Source: Blattabacterium sp. (Blaberus giganteus) (GTDB taxonomy: Bacteria; Bacteroidota; Bacteroidia; Flavobacteriales; Blattabacteriaceae). Taken from it: DNA of 64,000 nt. The notes beneath the pieces are model-generated. The model was not told where the DNA came from and made no database searches. It was given only the letters and a program-made list of their open reading frames with translations. Location of the stretch: positions 248,001-312,000 of the forward strand of contig NC_017924.1 in NCBI RefSeq assembly GCF_000262715.1, read 5' to 3'. A program made the position numbers and the translations under genes. Within the stretch, counting starts at the first letter, position 1. Each line of letters opens with the position of its first letter. Of this stretch, positions 8,219 to 18,015 are shown piece by piece.

Positions 8219-8267
8219 AACAACGAAGTTAATATTATTTTTATAACTGTGAAATTATTAATTTACA

Positions 8268-8275
8268 TATATTTG
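8268..8275 (+). promoter_or_regulatory. Candidate -7 box for the HtrA-type protease gene
   Basis: TATATTTG, an exact match to TAnnTTTG, 43 nt before the ATG in the 100-nt divergent gap with dapF. No -33 TTTG at a good distance. Confidence 0.3.
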
Positions 8276-8318
8276 TTTTGTTTGTTTAAATAAAATTGTT
8301 TAAAACACATATTAAAGT

Positions 8319-9827
8319 ATGAAGAAAATAGTTTTTTATATTGTGCTAAGCAGTATTATGAGTTCAATCATAACTATTGCTGCATATAAACAATACACTA
8401 ATAAAGAAGAGCCTTTAGTTTTTCCATATTCATCATCGAAAACAAGGTTATCCTCATTAGGTTCAGGTTCTTCATCATTGGTCAGTTCTGCAGGATTTCC
8501 TGATTTTACTAGAGTTGTATCCAAAACCATACATGCAGTAGTCAATGTAAAAAATTATTCAAAAAAATATAACAATCAATTTGATCCATTTGATTTCTTT
8601 TTCGGATTTCCTGATGATTTTGGAAATAATAGAGGGAGAAAACCTCAAAAAAATGATATTCCTGGACTTCATGGATCTGGAGTCATCATATCTCCTGATG
8701 GATATATTGTAACTAATAATCATGTTATAAAAGATGCAGAAAAAATAGAAATTACTTTGAGCGATCAAAGAACTTATAAAGCAAAATTAATAGGAACAGA
8801 TCCTAATACTGATATCGCTTTATTAAAAATTAATGAAAAAAATTTACCTTTCATTTATTTTTCTGATTCTAATAAAGTACAAGTAGGAGAATGGGTTCTA
8901 GCTATAGGAAATCCTTTTGATTTAAATTCTACTGTAACAGCTGGAATTATTAGCGCTAAAAATAGAAGTTTGGGAATATTAAGAGGAGAAACCTCTTCCG
9001 CCATTGAATCTTTTTTTCAAACAGATGCCGCTGTAAATCCTGGAAATAGTGGAGGAGCATTAATTAATACTAATGGAGAATTGATTGGAATTAATACAGC
9101 CATTTCTTCAGCTTCAGGTAATTTTATAGGATATAGTTTTGCTGCTCCTTCTAACTTAGTAGCAAAAGTGATCCAAGATATCAAAAAATATGGAACCGTA
9201 CAACGTGCATATTTAGGAGTGAGAGGAATGGATCTTTCTAAAACAGAATATTTGAAAGCTTATAATAAAGAAACACATCAAAGTATAAAATCACAACAGG
9301 GTTTTTTAATAGGAGAAGTATTTGAAAAAAGTGGAGCATCAGATGCCGGACTTAAAAAAGGAGACATCATAAAAAGCATAGATGAAAAACCGATACAAAA
9401 TCTTGCCGATTTGTCATTTATTGTGGGAACAAAATATCCAGGAGATAAAGTAAAAGTGAATATAATACGAAACAGACAGAAAAAAACTTTTCATGTTATT
9501 TTAAAAGATTTACAAGGAAGAACAAAAATAAGAACTAAGGAAGAAATTACTCCATCTGAATTATTAGGGGCGATATTTGAACCACTAAGTCAAGAATGTA
9601 AAAAAGATTTTGGAATAGGTTATGGAATTAGAATCATAGAAATAAAAACAGGTCGTTTAAGTGCTATAGGGCTGGAAGAAGGAGACATCATTTTATCTAT
9701 TAATGGAGAAAAAATGAAAAAACCTAATGACGTTGATCGAGTTTTAAAAAAATACTCAGGAGATGTGACCATAAAATCTATTAAACAAAACGGACAAGTA
9801 TACATAGCAGGATTTGAAATGAATTAA
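8319..9827 (+). CDS. htrA: Deg/HtrA-type periplasmic serine protease with two PDZ domains
   Basis: A 502-residue envelope protease/chaperone. The N-terminus (residues ~1-22) is a hydrophobic signal or anchor, followed by a Ser-rich linker. The trypsin-like domain has the full triad: His135 (TNNHVI), Asp165 (NTDIALLKI) and Ser244 (GNSGGALI). Two PDZ domains follow: residues ~290-395 (YLGVRG...GLKKGDIIKSIDEKPIQ) and ~410-500 (GLEEGDIILSINGEKM). It should degrade or hold misfolded envelope proteins. The last 4 nt overlap the convergent permease gene. Confidence 0.95.
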   Translation: MKKIVFYIVLSSIMSSIITIAAYKQYTNKEEPLVFPYSSSKTRLSSLGSGSSSLVSSAGFPDFTRVVSKTIHAVVNVKNYSKKYNNQFDPFDFFFGFPDDFGNNRGRKPQKNDIPGLHGSGVIISPDGYIVTNNHVIKDAEKIEITLSDQRTYKAKLIGTDPNTDIALLKINEKNLPFIYFSDSNKVQVGEWVLAIGNPFDLNSTVTAGIISAKNRSLGILRGETSSAIESFFQTDAAVNPGNSGGALINTNGELIGINTAISSASGNFIGYSFAAPSNLVAKVIQDIKKYGTVQRAYLGVRGMDLSKTEYLKAYNKETHQSIKSQQGFLIGEVFEKSGASDAGLKKGDIIKSIDEKPIQNLADLSFIVGTKYPGDKVKVNIIRNRQKKTFHVILKDLQGRTKIRTKEEITPSELLGAIFEPLSQECKKDFGIGYGIRIIEIKTGRLSAIGLEEGDIILSINGEKMKKPNDVDRVLKKYSGDVTIKSIKQNGQVYIAGFEMN

Positions 9828-10909
9828 TTGATATTTCTATTCCAATAAAATAACATTGTAATTATTCCATAAATCACATTAGGAAGCCAAACAGCTAAGT
9901 AAGAAGGGATATAATCCTTGGTGGAATATATTTTTGTAATTTCTATAAAAAAAATATAAAAAAAAGCTAATGCAATTCCTATAATCATATTATAAGCAAT
10001 TTCTCCTTTTTTTCTTTTTGTAGATATAGATAATCCCAAAATGGTAAATATGAAAGTAGAAAAGGGCAAACTTGTTCTTTGATAATATTCATTTAAATGC
10101 ATATTTATATTTCTTTTGTTTTTTTCTACATCAATAAATTTTTTCAATTCATGAATATTCATAGTTTCTGCTATGTATTCCTCTGGTAAAAGTTGTTCAG
10201 GAGTTATGGGTAATTTTATAATCTTATAATCTCCTTTAATAAAAAAATCATGATTTTTTTTGATTATAGTTTCTCTGTAATCAAATAAAATATATATTTT
10301 ATGTTTTTTAGACCAAAAAATGTTTCTACATTTTAAAATGTACGCTAATTTATTTTCATTGAATTTTTGATATACACATTCTTTTCCTATATTTTCTCTT
10401 TTTGAAAAATTTCGAATAAAAATATATTCATTTTTTGAAATTTGAGCGCTTATTGTTTGATTATTTTCATATTTATTTTTATATTTTGGACTCAAAAGAT
10501 ATTGATAATGGAATTGATTTTTTTTTTTGTTAGCTATAGGTAAAAAATAATAATTTGTTATTAAAGCTACAATTCCTATCATAATAGATGATATCAAATA
10601 AGGAAGAGCCAATCTTCTAAAACTGATCCCACTTGATAAAATAGCTGTGATTTCTGAATTATGGTTTAATTTAGATGTGAAAAAAATAACAGATAAAAAA
10701 ACGGAAATAGGAGAAAAAGTGTTAATTAACCATATGGACCAAAAAGGATAATAAAAAATTAAAGCCTCTTTAATTGATCCTTGATTATTTTCTAAACGAT
10801 GCATACGTTGTGAAATATCTATAATCACAGACAGAAATTGTAGCGAAAGAGTAATAAATATAAAAGTCTCAATGAAATTACGAATAATATAACGATCAAT
10901 AATTTTCAT
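9824..10909 (-). CDS. LptF/LptG (YjgP/YjgQ) family permease
   Basis: Inner-membrane subunit of the LptBFG lipopolysaccharide exporter family; 361 residues. The N-terminal signature MKIIDRYIIRNFIETFIFI is typical. There are about three transmembrane helices before (residues ~10-115) and three after (~275-358) a central periplasmic domain. The region FFTSKLNHNSEITAILSSGISFRRL matches the coupling helix that meets LptB. It follows tgt with a 1-nt gap. Whether it is the F or G paralogue cannot be decided here; the partners are not in the window. Confidence 0.87.
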   Translation of the reverse strand: MKIIDRYIIRNFIETFIFITLSLQFLSVIIDISQRMHRLENNQGSIKEALIFYYPFWSIWLINTFSPISVFLSVIFFTSKLNHNSEITAILSSGISFRRLALPYLISSIMIGIVALITNYYFLPIANKKKNQFHYQYLLSPKYKNKYENNQTISAQISKNEYIFIRNFSKRENIGKECVYQKFNENKLAYILKCRNIFWSKKHKIYILFDYRETIIKKNHDFFIKGDYKIIKLPITPEQLLPEEYIAETMNIHELKKFIDVEKNKRNINMHLNEYYQRTSLPFSTFIFTILGLSISTKRKKGEIAYNMIIGIALAFFYIFFIEITKIYSTKDYIPSYLAVWLPNVIYGIITMLFYWNRNIN

Positions 10910-10910
10910 G

Positions 10911-12035
10911 TTATAAACGTTTTTTTAACAAAGGAATCATATATTTTTTCCAATGAAAAAAATTATTGTGCATAATATGTATTTTTGCTTCTTGAATAAG
11001 ATGAAAATAAAAAGAAAGATTATGAATAGAAGCGATTTCTTTTGCTAAATTATCTCTAGATAAAAAAAGGTGTCTTACATAAGATTTACTATATAATTGA
11101 TCTACGTAAGAATTTCCAAATTCATCTAAACAAGAATAATCTTTTTCCCATTTTTTATTTTTTATATTTATGATTCCCTTCCATGTAAATAGCATTCCAT
11201 GACGTCCATTTCTTGTCGGTAAAACACAATCGAACATATCTATACCGAGAGCGATTCCTTCTAAAAGATCTACAGGATTCCCTATTCCCATTAAATACCT
11301 AGGTTTTTTTTTAGGTAAAATATCTGTTACTAAATTAGTAATACTATGTGTTTGTTCTTTTTCTTCTCCTAAACTTAATCCACCTATAGCGTAACCTTCC
11401 GCTTCTAACAAAGAAATCTCTTCTGCAGAATATTTTCTTAAATCCGTATAAATACTTCCTTGTATAATCGGAAAAAAACTTTGTTGATAATTATATATTT
11501 CTGGATTATTTTGTAAATAGGAATAACATTTTTTTAACCAATGATGTGTTTTTTTTACCGATTTTTTCGCTTCTGTATGACTGCAGGGAAAGGGGGGGCA
11601 ATCGTCAAAAGCCATAATAATGTCTCCACCTATAAAACGTTGAATTTCCATAGATTTCTCAGGAGAAAAAAAATGATAAGATCCGTTTATAATAGATTTA
11701 AATACAACTCCATCTTCAGTTATTTTATTTAATTTTCTCATGGAAAAAATTTGAAATCCTCCACTATCTGTTAATATAGATTCCTTCCAATTCAGAAAAG
11801 AATGAATTCCTCCTGCTTTATGTAATACTTCAATACCTGGCTGAAAATGTAAATGATAAGCGTTTCCAAGAATGATTTTAGATATTTTATAAAGTTCATG
11901 TATTGGAACAGATTTAACATAACCTTTTGAAGCTACTGGCATAAAAATAGGGGTTTCTATTTTACCGTGATCTGTTTCTAAAATTCCTATTCTTGCTTTG
12001 GAATGGCAATCCGTTTTAATTAAGTTAAATTTCAT
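10911..12035 (-). CDS. tgt: tRNA-guanine transglycosylase, zinc-ligand cysteines replaced
   Basis: Exchanges guanine at tRNA position 34 for a queuine precursor; 374 residues from the ATG at 12033-12035 (an upstream extension uses no plausible start). The catalytic parts are intact: ILTDSGGFQIFSM (general base Asp), FDDCPPFP, GGLSLGEE, and the nucleophile segment FDCVLPTRNGRHGMLF. The zinc site is not: an ungapped alignment against E. coli Tgt puts Gly, Ser and Asp where the CxCxxC cysteines should be (SCLDEFGNSYVD), while the later IHN His stays. I believe other Flavobacteriia share this. A 7-nt C run lies in the coding strand at 11592-11598. Confidence 0.93.
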   Translation of the reverse strand: MKFNLIKTDCHSKARIGILETDHGKIETPIFMPVASKGYVKSVPIHELYKISKIILGNAYHLHFQPGIEVLHKAGGIHSFLNWKESILTDSGGFQIFSMRKLNKITEDGVVFKSIINGSYHFFSPEKSMEIQRFIGGDIIMAFDDCPPFPCSHTEAKKSVKKTHHWLKKCYSYLQNNPEIYNYQQSFFPIIQGSIYTDLRKYSAEEISLLEAEGYAIGGLSLGEEKEQTHSITNLVTDILPKKKPRYLMGIGNPVDLLEGIALGIDMFDCVLPTRNGRHGMLFTWKGIINIKNKKWEKDYSCLDEFGNSYVDQLYSKSYVRHLFLSRDNLAKEIASIHNLSFYFHLIQEAKIHIMHNNFFHWKKYMIPLLKKRL

Positions 12036-12067
12036 TTGAACAATTTTGAAAATTTCAACGATATATG

Positions 12068-12075
12068 CAAAAATA
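12068..12075 (-). promoter_or_regulatory. Candidate -7 box for tgt
   Basis: Minus strand reads TATTTTTG, an exact TAnnTTTG match 33 nt before the chosen tgt ATG. This also supports the ATG at 12035 over an upstream start. No -33 element found. Confidence 0.25.
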
Positions 12076-12106
12076 TAGTTCTTATAAAACATAATTTCGT
12101 TAAAAA

Positions 12107-13006
12107 ATGAATAATCAATCCCATCATAAATCAGTTCTTACAAAAGAAAGTATAGAAAATTTAATTACAGATCAAAATGGTATTTATGTAGATGCCACAT
12201 TTGGAGGGGGAGGCCATTCTTATGCTATTTTAAAAAAATTAAATAAAAAAGCAACCTTGATCGCTTTGGATCAGGATAAAGAATCCATAAAAAAAAATTG
12301 GATTGAAGATAAACGTTTCCATTTATTTCACAATAATTTTATTCATATACGTGATATTTTGAATCGAAATCATATTGGTAAAGTATCGGGAATATTAGCG
12401 GATTTAGGAATTTCTTCTTTACAAATAGATAATCCTGAAAGAGGATTTTCGAATCAATTAAATTGTATTTTAGATATGAGAATGAACCAGGAATCTTCTT
12501 ATTCTGCTCAAAATGTCATAAATGAATGTTCAAGGGAAGAGTTATTTCATATATTTTATGAATATGGAGAATTTAAAAATGCAAAAAAAATTGTAGATAA
12601 AATATTTAAAAAACGTTTTAAAAAAAATATTACAACGACTTCGGATTTAATTCATCTTTTTTTTATAAAAGGATCTTTTAAAAAGAGAAAAAAATTTTTT
12701 GCTAGACTTTTTCAGTCTATACGAATAGAAGTTAATAATGAAATAAATATTTTAAAGAATTTTTTATTAGAATCTTCTAGGATTTTATTCCCAGGAGGAA
12801 GAATTGCTATGATTTCGTATCATTCTATAGAAGATAGAATCATTAAATATTTTTTTAAAAAGGGAATTATAATAAATAAAAAAAAATTAAAAACTCTTCC
12901 ATTTAGAATGATACATAAAAAAGTAATCAAACCAAATATTCAAGAAATCATAAATAATCCACGATCTAGAAGCGCTAAATTAAGAATTGCAGAAAAAAAC
13001 TTGTAA
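12107..13006 (+). CDS. rsmH: 16S rRNA (cytosine-1402-N4)-methyltransferase RsmH (MraW)
   Basis: First gene of the dcw cluster; 299 residues. N-terminal HHKSVLTKESIENL, the SAM-binding DATFGGGGHS near residue 32, ALDQDKE, ILADLGISSLQID near residue 96, RGFSNQLNCILDMRMNQ, and the C-terminal ISYHSIEDRIIK all fit the family. A helical insertion domain lies between. No mraZ gene precedes it; upstream is the divergent tgt. The next gene starts 4 nt after its stop. Confidence 0.95.
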   Translation: MNNQSHHKSVLTKESIENLITDQNGIYVDATFGGGGHSYAILKKLNKKATLIALDQDKESIKKNWIEDKRFHLFHNNFIHIRDILNRNHIGKVSGILADLGISSLQIDNPERGFSNQLNCILDMRMNQESSYSAQNVINECSREELFHIFYEYGEFKNAKKIVDKIFKKRFKKNITTTSDLIHLFFIKGSFKKRKKFFARLFQSIRIEVNNEINILKNFLLESSRILFPGGRIAMISYHSIEDRIIKYFFKKGIIINKKKLKTLPFRMIHKKVIKPNIQEIINNPRSRSAKLRIAEKNL

Positions 13007-13010
13007 AAAA

Positions 13011-13352
13011 ATGAAAATAAATATACAAGATATTCTAAAAGGAAAATTTTTAGTAAAAGAAGACGCTTATCGTAGTTGGAATTTTATTGTTTTTATTACT
13101 GTATTATCTTTAATAAGCATTACCAGTTCACATATGATGGACCGAAAAATTAGAAAAATAACTAAAATTAGTGAAGAAATAAAAGAATTAAAATCTGAAT
13201 ATGCAGATATTCATAGCAAATGTATGAAAATGCAATTAGCCTCTTTTATAAAAAAAAAATTAGTTAATGGATTAAAAAATTTAGAATCTCCTCCATACGA
13301 ATTAGTCATAGAAAATAAAAAAAATATGGATAAAACACAAGAAAATAAATAA
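13011..13352 (+). CDS. ftsL: FtsL-like small division protein
   Basis: A 113-residue bitopic protein in the position of ftsL, between rsmH and ftsI. There is a short basic cytoplasmic N-terminus (MKINIQDILKGKF...), one membrane segment near residues 22-40 (FIVFITVLSLISITSSHMM), then a Lys/Glu-rich helix likely to form a coiled coil (KISEEIKELKSEYADIH). FtsL would recruit FtsW/FtsI with FtsB. I chose ATG at 13011 because the extended reading frame would need TTG at 12987 and would overlap rsmH. The sequence itself is poorly conserved, so the call rests on size, topology and position. Confidence 0.75.
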   Translation: MKINIQDILKGKFLVKEDAYRSWNFIVFITVLSLISITSSHMMDRKIRKITKISEEIKELKSEYADIHSKCMKMQLASFIKKKLVNGLKNLESPPYELVIENKKNMDKTQENK

Positions 13353-15325
13353 TGAAAGAAAAAAGATATATTTTATTATATAAATCTTATTTAATTGGTT
13401 TTTTATTCACATTTATTGCCGCATTAATTATTTTCAATTTATTATATATTCAAAATTATTCAGAAGGATACAAAAAATATGTCATAGAAAAAACGATTCG
13501 AACCAATTTAATTAAGGCTAAACGTGGAAACATTTATGCGTCAGATAATAGTATATTAGCGATGTCTGTTATAAGATATGACATTCACATTGATTTTAGG
13601 TCTATATCTGAAAAATTATTTCAAGAAAATATTTATTCTTTATGTAATTCTTTAGAAAATTTATTTAAAAAACCAAAATTTTTTTTCTATAAAAAATTTC
13701 AATATGAGAAAAAAAAGGGAAATAGATATTTTTTATTATCGAAAAATTTAGATTATCCACATTTTAAAATATTACGAAATTTTCCTATTTTCAATAAAGG
13801 ACAAATACGAGGCGGTTTCATTGTTGAGAAAAAGATATGTCGAATTTCCACATTGGAAAATATTGGAAAAAGAACATTAGGATATGATGATCATAGAGGA
13901 AAAGCAGGATTAGAAGGAGCTTTTAGTAAATATTTGAAAGGGAGAGATGGAAAAAGATTAGAACAACGTATTAGTTTTAAAATATGGAAACCATTGAAAT
14001 CAGAAAATGAGATCCATCCAGAAGATGGAAAAGATGTTTATTCTACTATAAATATATATTTACAAGACATAGCCTACCATGCATTACTTCAAGAATTATC
14101 CATATCTAAAGCAGATCATGGATGTGTGATTTTAATGGATATAAAAAGTGGAGAAATTCCTGCTATGATCAATTTGGAAAAAACTAAACAAAATACTTAT
14201 GAAGATTTAAGAAATTTTGCCGTATGGGAAGGAAATGAACCTGGATCGACTTTTAAAACGATGGCTATTCTTGCTGCTTTAGAAGACAAAAAAATAGATG
14301 TTGATATGATCGTTAATACTAAAGGCGGAGTTATGAAATTAAAAGGAAAAAAAATACGCGATAGTCATTACAATGGATATGTTAAAATGAATCCAAAGCA
14401 AATTTTAGAATTATCTTCAAACGTAGGCATTGCAAAAATTATTTATGAAAATTATAAAGAAAATCCGGAAAAATTCATAGAACACTTACGAAAATGGAAA
14501 TTGGATAGAAAAATCGGGATAGACATTCCAGGGGAAAGCATGCCTTTTATCCCAAGTCCTGGAAAAAAAAATTGGAGTAGCATAACCTTGCCATGGATGA
14601 CTTTTGGATATAATATTAAACTAACTCCTTTACAAATACTTACTTTTTATAATGCTATTGCAAATCAAGGTAAAATGATAAAACCTCTATTTATTCGAGC
14701 AATAAAACATCATGGAAAAAATATAAAAAAATATACCAAACCTATCGTTATGAATCCTTCTATAGCTGGAAAATCTTCTTTAATTAAAATTCAAAATATG
14801 TTAGAAGGAGTTGTCAAAAATGGAACAGCTAAAAAATATTATAATCCAGAATATCCTTATGCAGGAAAAACGGGAACAACACAGTTAAATTACTGGAAGA
14901 AGGGGACTCCTGTTTCTTATAATAGTTCTTTTGTAGGATATTTTCCTGCTAAAAATCCTAAATATTCTTGTATAGTAGTCATTTCAAAACCAGAAAAAGG
15001 ATACTACGGAATTGAAGTAGCCGTTCCTGTATTTGACCAAATAGCTAAATCTATTTATACCAGAATAGGAAGAAAAACATTTTTAAAAAATAGAAAAAAC
15101 CAAGAAGATTTACTAAATAAAATTATGAAGTCAAAAAATTTTTTTATTGACAAATGGATCATGCCTAATGTAATGTCTGTTCCTGGAAAAGAAATCATCC
15201 CTATATTGGAAAATAGGGGGTTTCATATTCAATATGAAGGGATAGGAAAAGTGGTGACTCAATCTGTTCTTCCAGGAAGAAAATTGAAAAAAAATCAGAT
15301 TATATTTTTGAAATTAGAAGAATGA
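13352..15325 (+). CDS. ftsI: Penicillin-binding protein 3 / FtsI transpeptidase with PASTA domain
   Basis: Septal peptidoglycan transpeptidase, 657 residues. One N-terminal membrane segment (~residues 10-33), a pedestal domain beginning at NLIKAKRGNIYASD, and the catalytic domain with Ser299 (EPGSTFK), SxN at 355-357 (SSNVG) and KTG at Lys506 (GKTGTTQ). A single PASTA-like domain lies at the end (~residues 598-657). It overlaps ftsL by 1 nt and murE by 4 nt, suggesting translational coupling. Confidence 0.95.
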   Translation: MKEKRYILLYKSYLIGFLFTFIAALIIFNLLYIQNYSEGYKKYVIEKTIRTNLIKAKRGNIYASDNSILAMSVIRYDIHIDFRSISEKLFQENIYSLCNSLENLFKKPKFFFYKKFQYEKKKGNRYFLLSKNLDYPHFKILRNFPIFNKGQIRGGFIVEKKICRISTLENIGKRTLGYDDHRGKAGLEGAFSKYLKGRDGKRLEQRISFKIWKPLKSENEIHPEDGKDVYSTINIYLQDIAYHALLQELSISKADHGCVILMDIKSGEIPAMINLEKTKQNTYEDLRNFAVWEGNEPGSTFKTMAILAALEDKKIDVDMIVNTKGGVMKLKGKKIRDSHYNGYVKMNPKQILELSSNVGIAKIIYENYKENPEKFIEHLRKWKLDRKIGIDIPGESMPFIPSPGKKNWSSITLPWMTFGYNIKLTPLQILTFYNAIANQGKMIKPLFIRAIKHHGKNIKKYTKPIVMNPSIAGKSSLIKIQNMLEGVVKNGTAKKYYNPEYPYAGKTGTTQLNYWKKGTPVSYNSSFVGYFPAKNPKYSCIVVISKPEKGYYGIEVAVPVFDQIAKSIYTRIGRKTFLKNRKNQEDLLNKIMKSKNFFIDKWIMPNVMSVPGKEIIPILENRGFHIQYEGIGKVVTQSVLPGRKLKKNQIIFLKLEE

Positions 15326-16791
15326 AAAAATTCTTAAAAGATGTTCTGAAAAAAGTACATGTGTTAAAAATGATAGGAAAAAATACTTCTAAATTTATAG
15401 AAGGAATTTCTATAGATTCAAAAATAGTACAATCTAATATGATTTTTGTAGCCAAAAAAGGAAAAATAACAGATGGACACAAATTTATTGTAGATGCAAT
15501 CCAAAAAGGTGCCAATACTATAATTTGTGAAAACAGTCCTTTTTTCATTCATCAACATATAACCTATGTTCTGGTTAAAGATTGCATGGAAGCTTTAGGG
15601 ATTATTTCATCTAATTTTTATGATCATCCTACAAAAAAAATTAAATTAATAGGAATAACCGGGACAAATGGAAAAACCTCTGTAGCTACGATACTTCATC
15701 AGTTATTTTCTAAAATGGGAGAAAAAAATATTCTTATTTCTACTATGGGAATCAAAATATTATCTAGAAAATATCCGACGACACATACAACTCCAAATAT
15801 TATTGAAATTAATAAATATTTAAACATTTCAATCCAAAAAGGATGCAAATACGCTTTTATGGAAGTAAGCTCACATGGAATATATCAAAAAAGAATAGCA
15901 GGATTATTATTCGAAGGAGGAATTTTTACTAATATTACACATGATCACTTAGATTATCATAAATCTTTTGATCATTATTTATATACTAAAAAATTTTTTT
16001 TTGAAAATTTGTCTAAAAAAGCTTTTGCATTAATTAATTTAGATGATGAAAATTCGCATAAAATAATAAAAAAAATTTTAGCGAAAACCTATTTTTATGG
16101 TATAAAAAAAAATGCCAATTTTAAAATTAAAATTTTGAAAGAAAATATGAATGGAAATCAATTACTAATTAATGGTCATAAAATTTTTACCCATTTAATA
16201 GGAAGATTTAATATTTATAATTTATTAGCCAGTTACGCGACAGCAATTTTATTAGGAATAAATAAAAATGATATTCTGAAAAAAATAAAAGATATTAAAC
16301 CTATAAAAGGTCGTTTTGAGCAATTTATATCCCGTTCTGGTATTCAAATTATTATAGATTATGCCCATAATCCAGATGGATTAAAATCTATTTTTAATAC
16401 TCTTAAAATAATAAAAAAAAATGATGAAAAATTAATTTGTGTCATAGGTTGTGGAGGAAATAGAGATGTAAAAAAACGTTCTTTAATGGGTAAAATTGTT
16501 TATGAAACATGTGATATATCTATTTTTACATCTGATAATCCTAGATATGAAAATCTGAACAAAATATTCAATGATATGAAAAACTTTAAATCATATATAA
16601 AAAAAAAATCTATTTTAACTTTTGTTAATCGAAAAAAAGCTATTCAAACTGCAATCCAAATTGCCAAAAAAAAAGATATTATTTTAATAGCAGGAAAAGG
16701 ACATGAAACTTTTCAAGAAATCAAAGGAATACGTTATTCTTTTAACGATATGAAAATCGCTAAAAATTTATTAAAAACTTACAACAAGTAA
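15322..16791 (+). CDS. murE: UDP-MurNAc-tripeptide synthetase (meso-DAP-adding MurE)
   Basis: Cytoplasmic ligase adding the third stem residue, 489 residues. It has the ATP loop GITGTNGKTSVATIL near residue 110, HTTPN, EVSSHGIYQKR, ITHDHLDYH, the carbamylated-Lys region, and DYAHNPDGL in the C-terminal domain. The DNPR motif (TSDNPRYE) marks specificity for meso-diaminopimelate, consistent with dapF. Start ATG overlaps the ftsI stop. Confidence 0.96.
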   Translation: MKKFLKDVLKKVHVLKMIGKNTSKFIEGISIDSKIVQSNMIFVAKKGKITDGHKFIVDAIQKGANTIICENSPFFIHQHITYVLVKDCMEALGIISSNFYDHPTKKIKLIGITGTNGKTSVATILHQLFSKMGEKNILISTMGIKILSRKYPTTHTTPNIIEINKYLNISIQKGCKYAFMEVSSHGIYQKRIAGLLFEGGIFTNITHDHLDYHKSFDHYLYTKKFFFENLSKKAFALINLDDENSHKIIKKILAKTYFYGIKKNANFKIKILKENMNGNQLLINGHKIFTHLIGRFNIYNLLASYATAILLGINKNDILKKIKDIKPIKGRFEQFISRSGIQIIIDYAHNPDGLKSIFNTLKIIKKNDEKLICVIGCGGNRDVKKRSLMGKIVYETCDISIFTSDNPRYENLNKIFNDMKNFKSYIKKKSILTFVNRKKAIQTAIQIAKKKDIILIAGKGHETFQEIKGIRYSFNDMKIAKNLLKTYNK

Positions 16792-16799
16792 GAAATAAG

Positions 16800-18008
16800 A
16801 TGATTTATTTTTTTATTTTTTTTAAATCCATAATTGCTATCTCTTTTTTTATCAATATAAATTCTGTTTATTCCAGAGCGATTATAGCTTTTTTTTTATC
16901 GTTTTGTATAGCTTTGATTTTGTATCAAAAAATTATATGTTTGAACCGAAAAAATAGCATTATAGGAGAAAAAATACGAGATCTTGGACTTTTTGGTCAA
17001 AAAGAAAAAGAAGGGACCCCAACCATGGGTGGTATCGTCATGATATTTTCCACATTAATTTCTACAATATTTTTTTCTACCTTAAATAATGTATATGTAT
17101 TAATGTTGATAATGACTACATTGTATATGGGTTGTATTGGATTTATAGATGATTGTATTAAAATAAAATATAATAAAAAAGGACTTAGTATAATGTTAAA
17201 AATATTAAGTCAAATTTTATTAGGAATTTTTGTTGGAATCACTATGTACTTTAATACAAGTATTTCTATTCAAAAACAAAAAATAGAATCACAAAATTCA
17301 CATTTTTCTAAAAAAAAAGAATATGGGTTCAAAACCTCTTTACCCATTTTTTCTTCTTGTCATAATTATGAATTTGACTATGCTTATCTTTTGAGTTGGT
17401 ATCATCAAAAATGTAAAAAATATGCATGGGTTGTTTTTATTCCGATTGTTATTGGAATTATTACATTTTTATCCAATGGAGCAAATATAACTGATGGAAT
17501 CGACGGATTAACAGCTGGAATTTCTTCTATCATTTTTGCCACATTATCTTTATTATCTATAATTTCCAGTAATAAAATATATTCATACTATTTTCATTTT
17601 ATATATATTCCTCATATAGAAGAAATTATCATATTCTCTTTTTCTTTTTTAGGATCTTTGATAAGTTTTCTTTGGTATAATACTTATCCAGCTCAAATTT
17701 TCATGGGAGATACTGGTAGCTTAACTATAGGAGGAGTCATTGCTACACTAGCTATTATAAATAGAAAAGAATTAACATTGCCTATTTTATGTGGAATTTT
17801 TTTTATAGAAAATATTTCTGTAATCATACAAGTACTATATTTTAAATATTCTAAAAAAAAATATGGCATAGGAAAAAGAATTTTTCTCATGGCTCCTTTA
17901 CATCATCATTTTCAAAAAATAGGATATCATGAAAATAAAATTTTCAATCGTTTTATTATCATACAAATGATGCTTTCTATGTTAGTATTTATTTTATTAA
18001 TTATATAA
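16800..18008 (+). CDS. mraY: Phospho-MurNAc-pentapeptide transferase MraY
   Basis: Integral membrane enzyme that makes lipid I by moving phospho-MurNAc-pentapeptide to undecaprenyl phosphate. 402 residues, about ten membrane helices. Conserved cytoplasmic motifs: LGLFGQKEKEGTPTMGGIVM, the Asp pair IGFIDDCIK, NITDGIDGLTAG, MGDTGSL, and APLHHHFQKIGYHE. It carries an insertion around residues 155-205 compared with the E. coli form (360 residues), as in other Bacteroidetes. Confidence 0.96.
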   Translation: MIYFFIFFKSIIAISFFININSVYSRAIIAFFLSFCIALILYQKIICLNRKNSIIGEKIRDLGLFGQKEKEGTPTMGGIVMIFSTLISTIFFSTLNNVYVLMLIMTTLYMGCIGFIDDCIKIKYNKKGLSIMLKILSQILLGIFVGITMYFNTSISIQKQKIESQNSHFSKKKEYGFKTSLPIFSSCHNYEFDYAYLLSWYHQKCKKYAWVVFIPIVIGIITFLSNGANITDGIDGLTAGISSIIFATLSLLSIISSNKIYSYYFHFIYIPHIEEIIIFSFSFLGSLISFLWYNTYPAQIFMGDTGSLTIGGVIATLAIINRKELTLPILCGIFFIENISVIIQVLYFKYSKKKYGIGKRIFLMAPLHHHFQKIGYHENKIFNRFIIIQMMLSMLVFILLII

Positions 18009-18015
18009 TATACAA

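Noticed and set aside
12987-13010. TTG start for FtsL giving an 8-residue extension
   Set aside because: It overlaps rsmH, adds no conserved residues, and an ATG follows at 13011.
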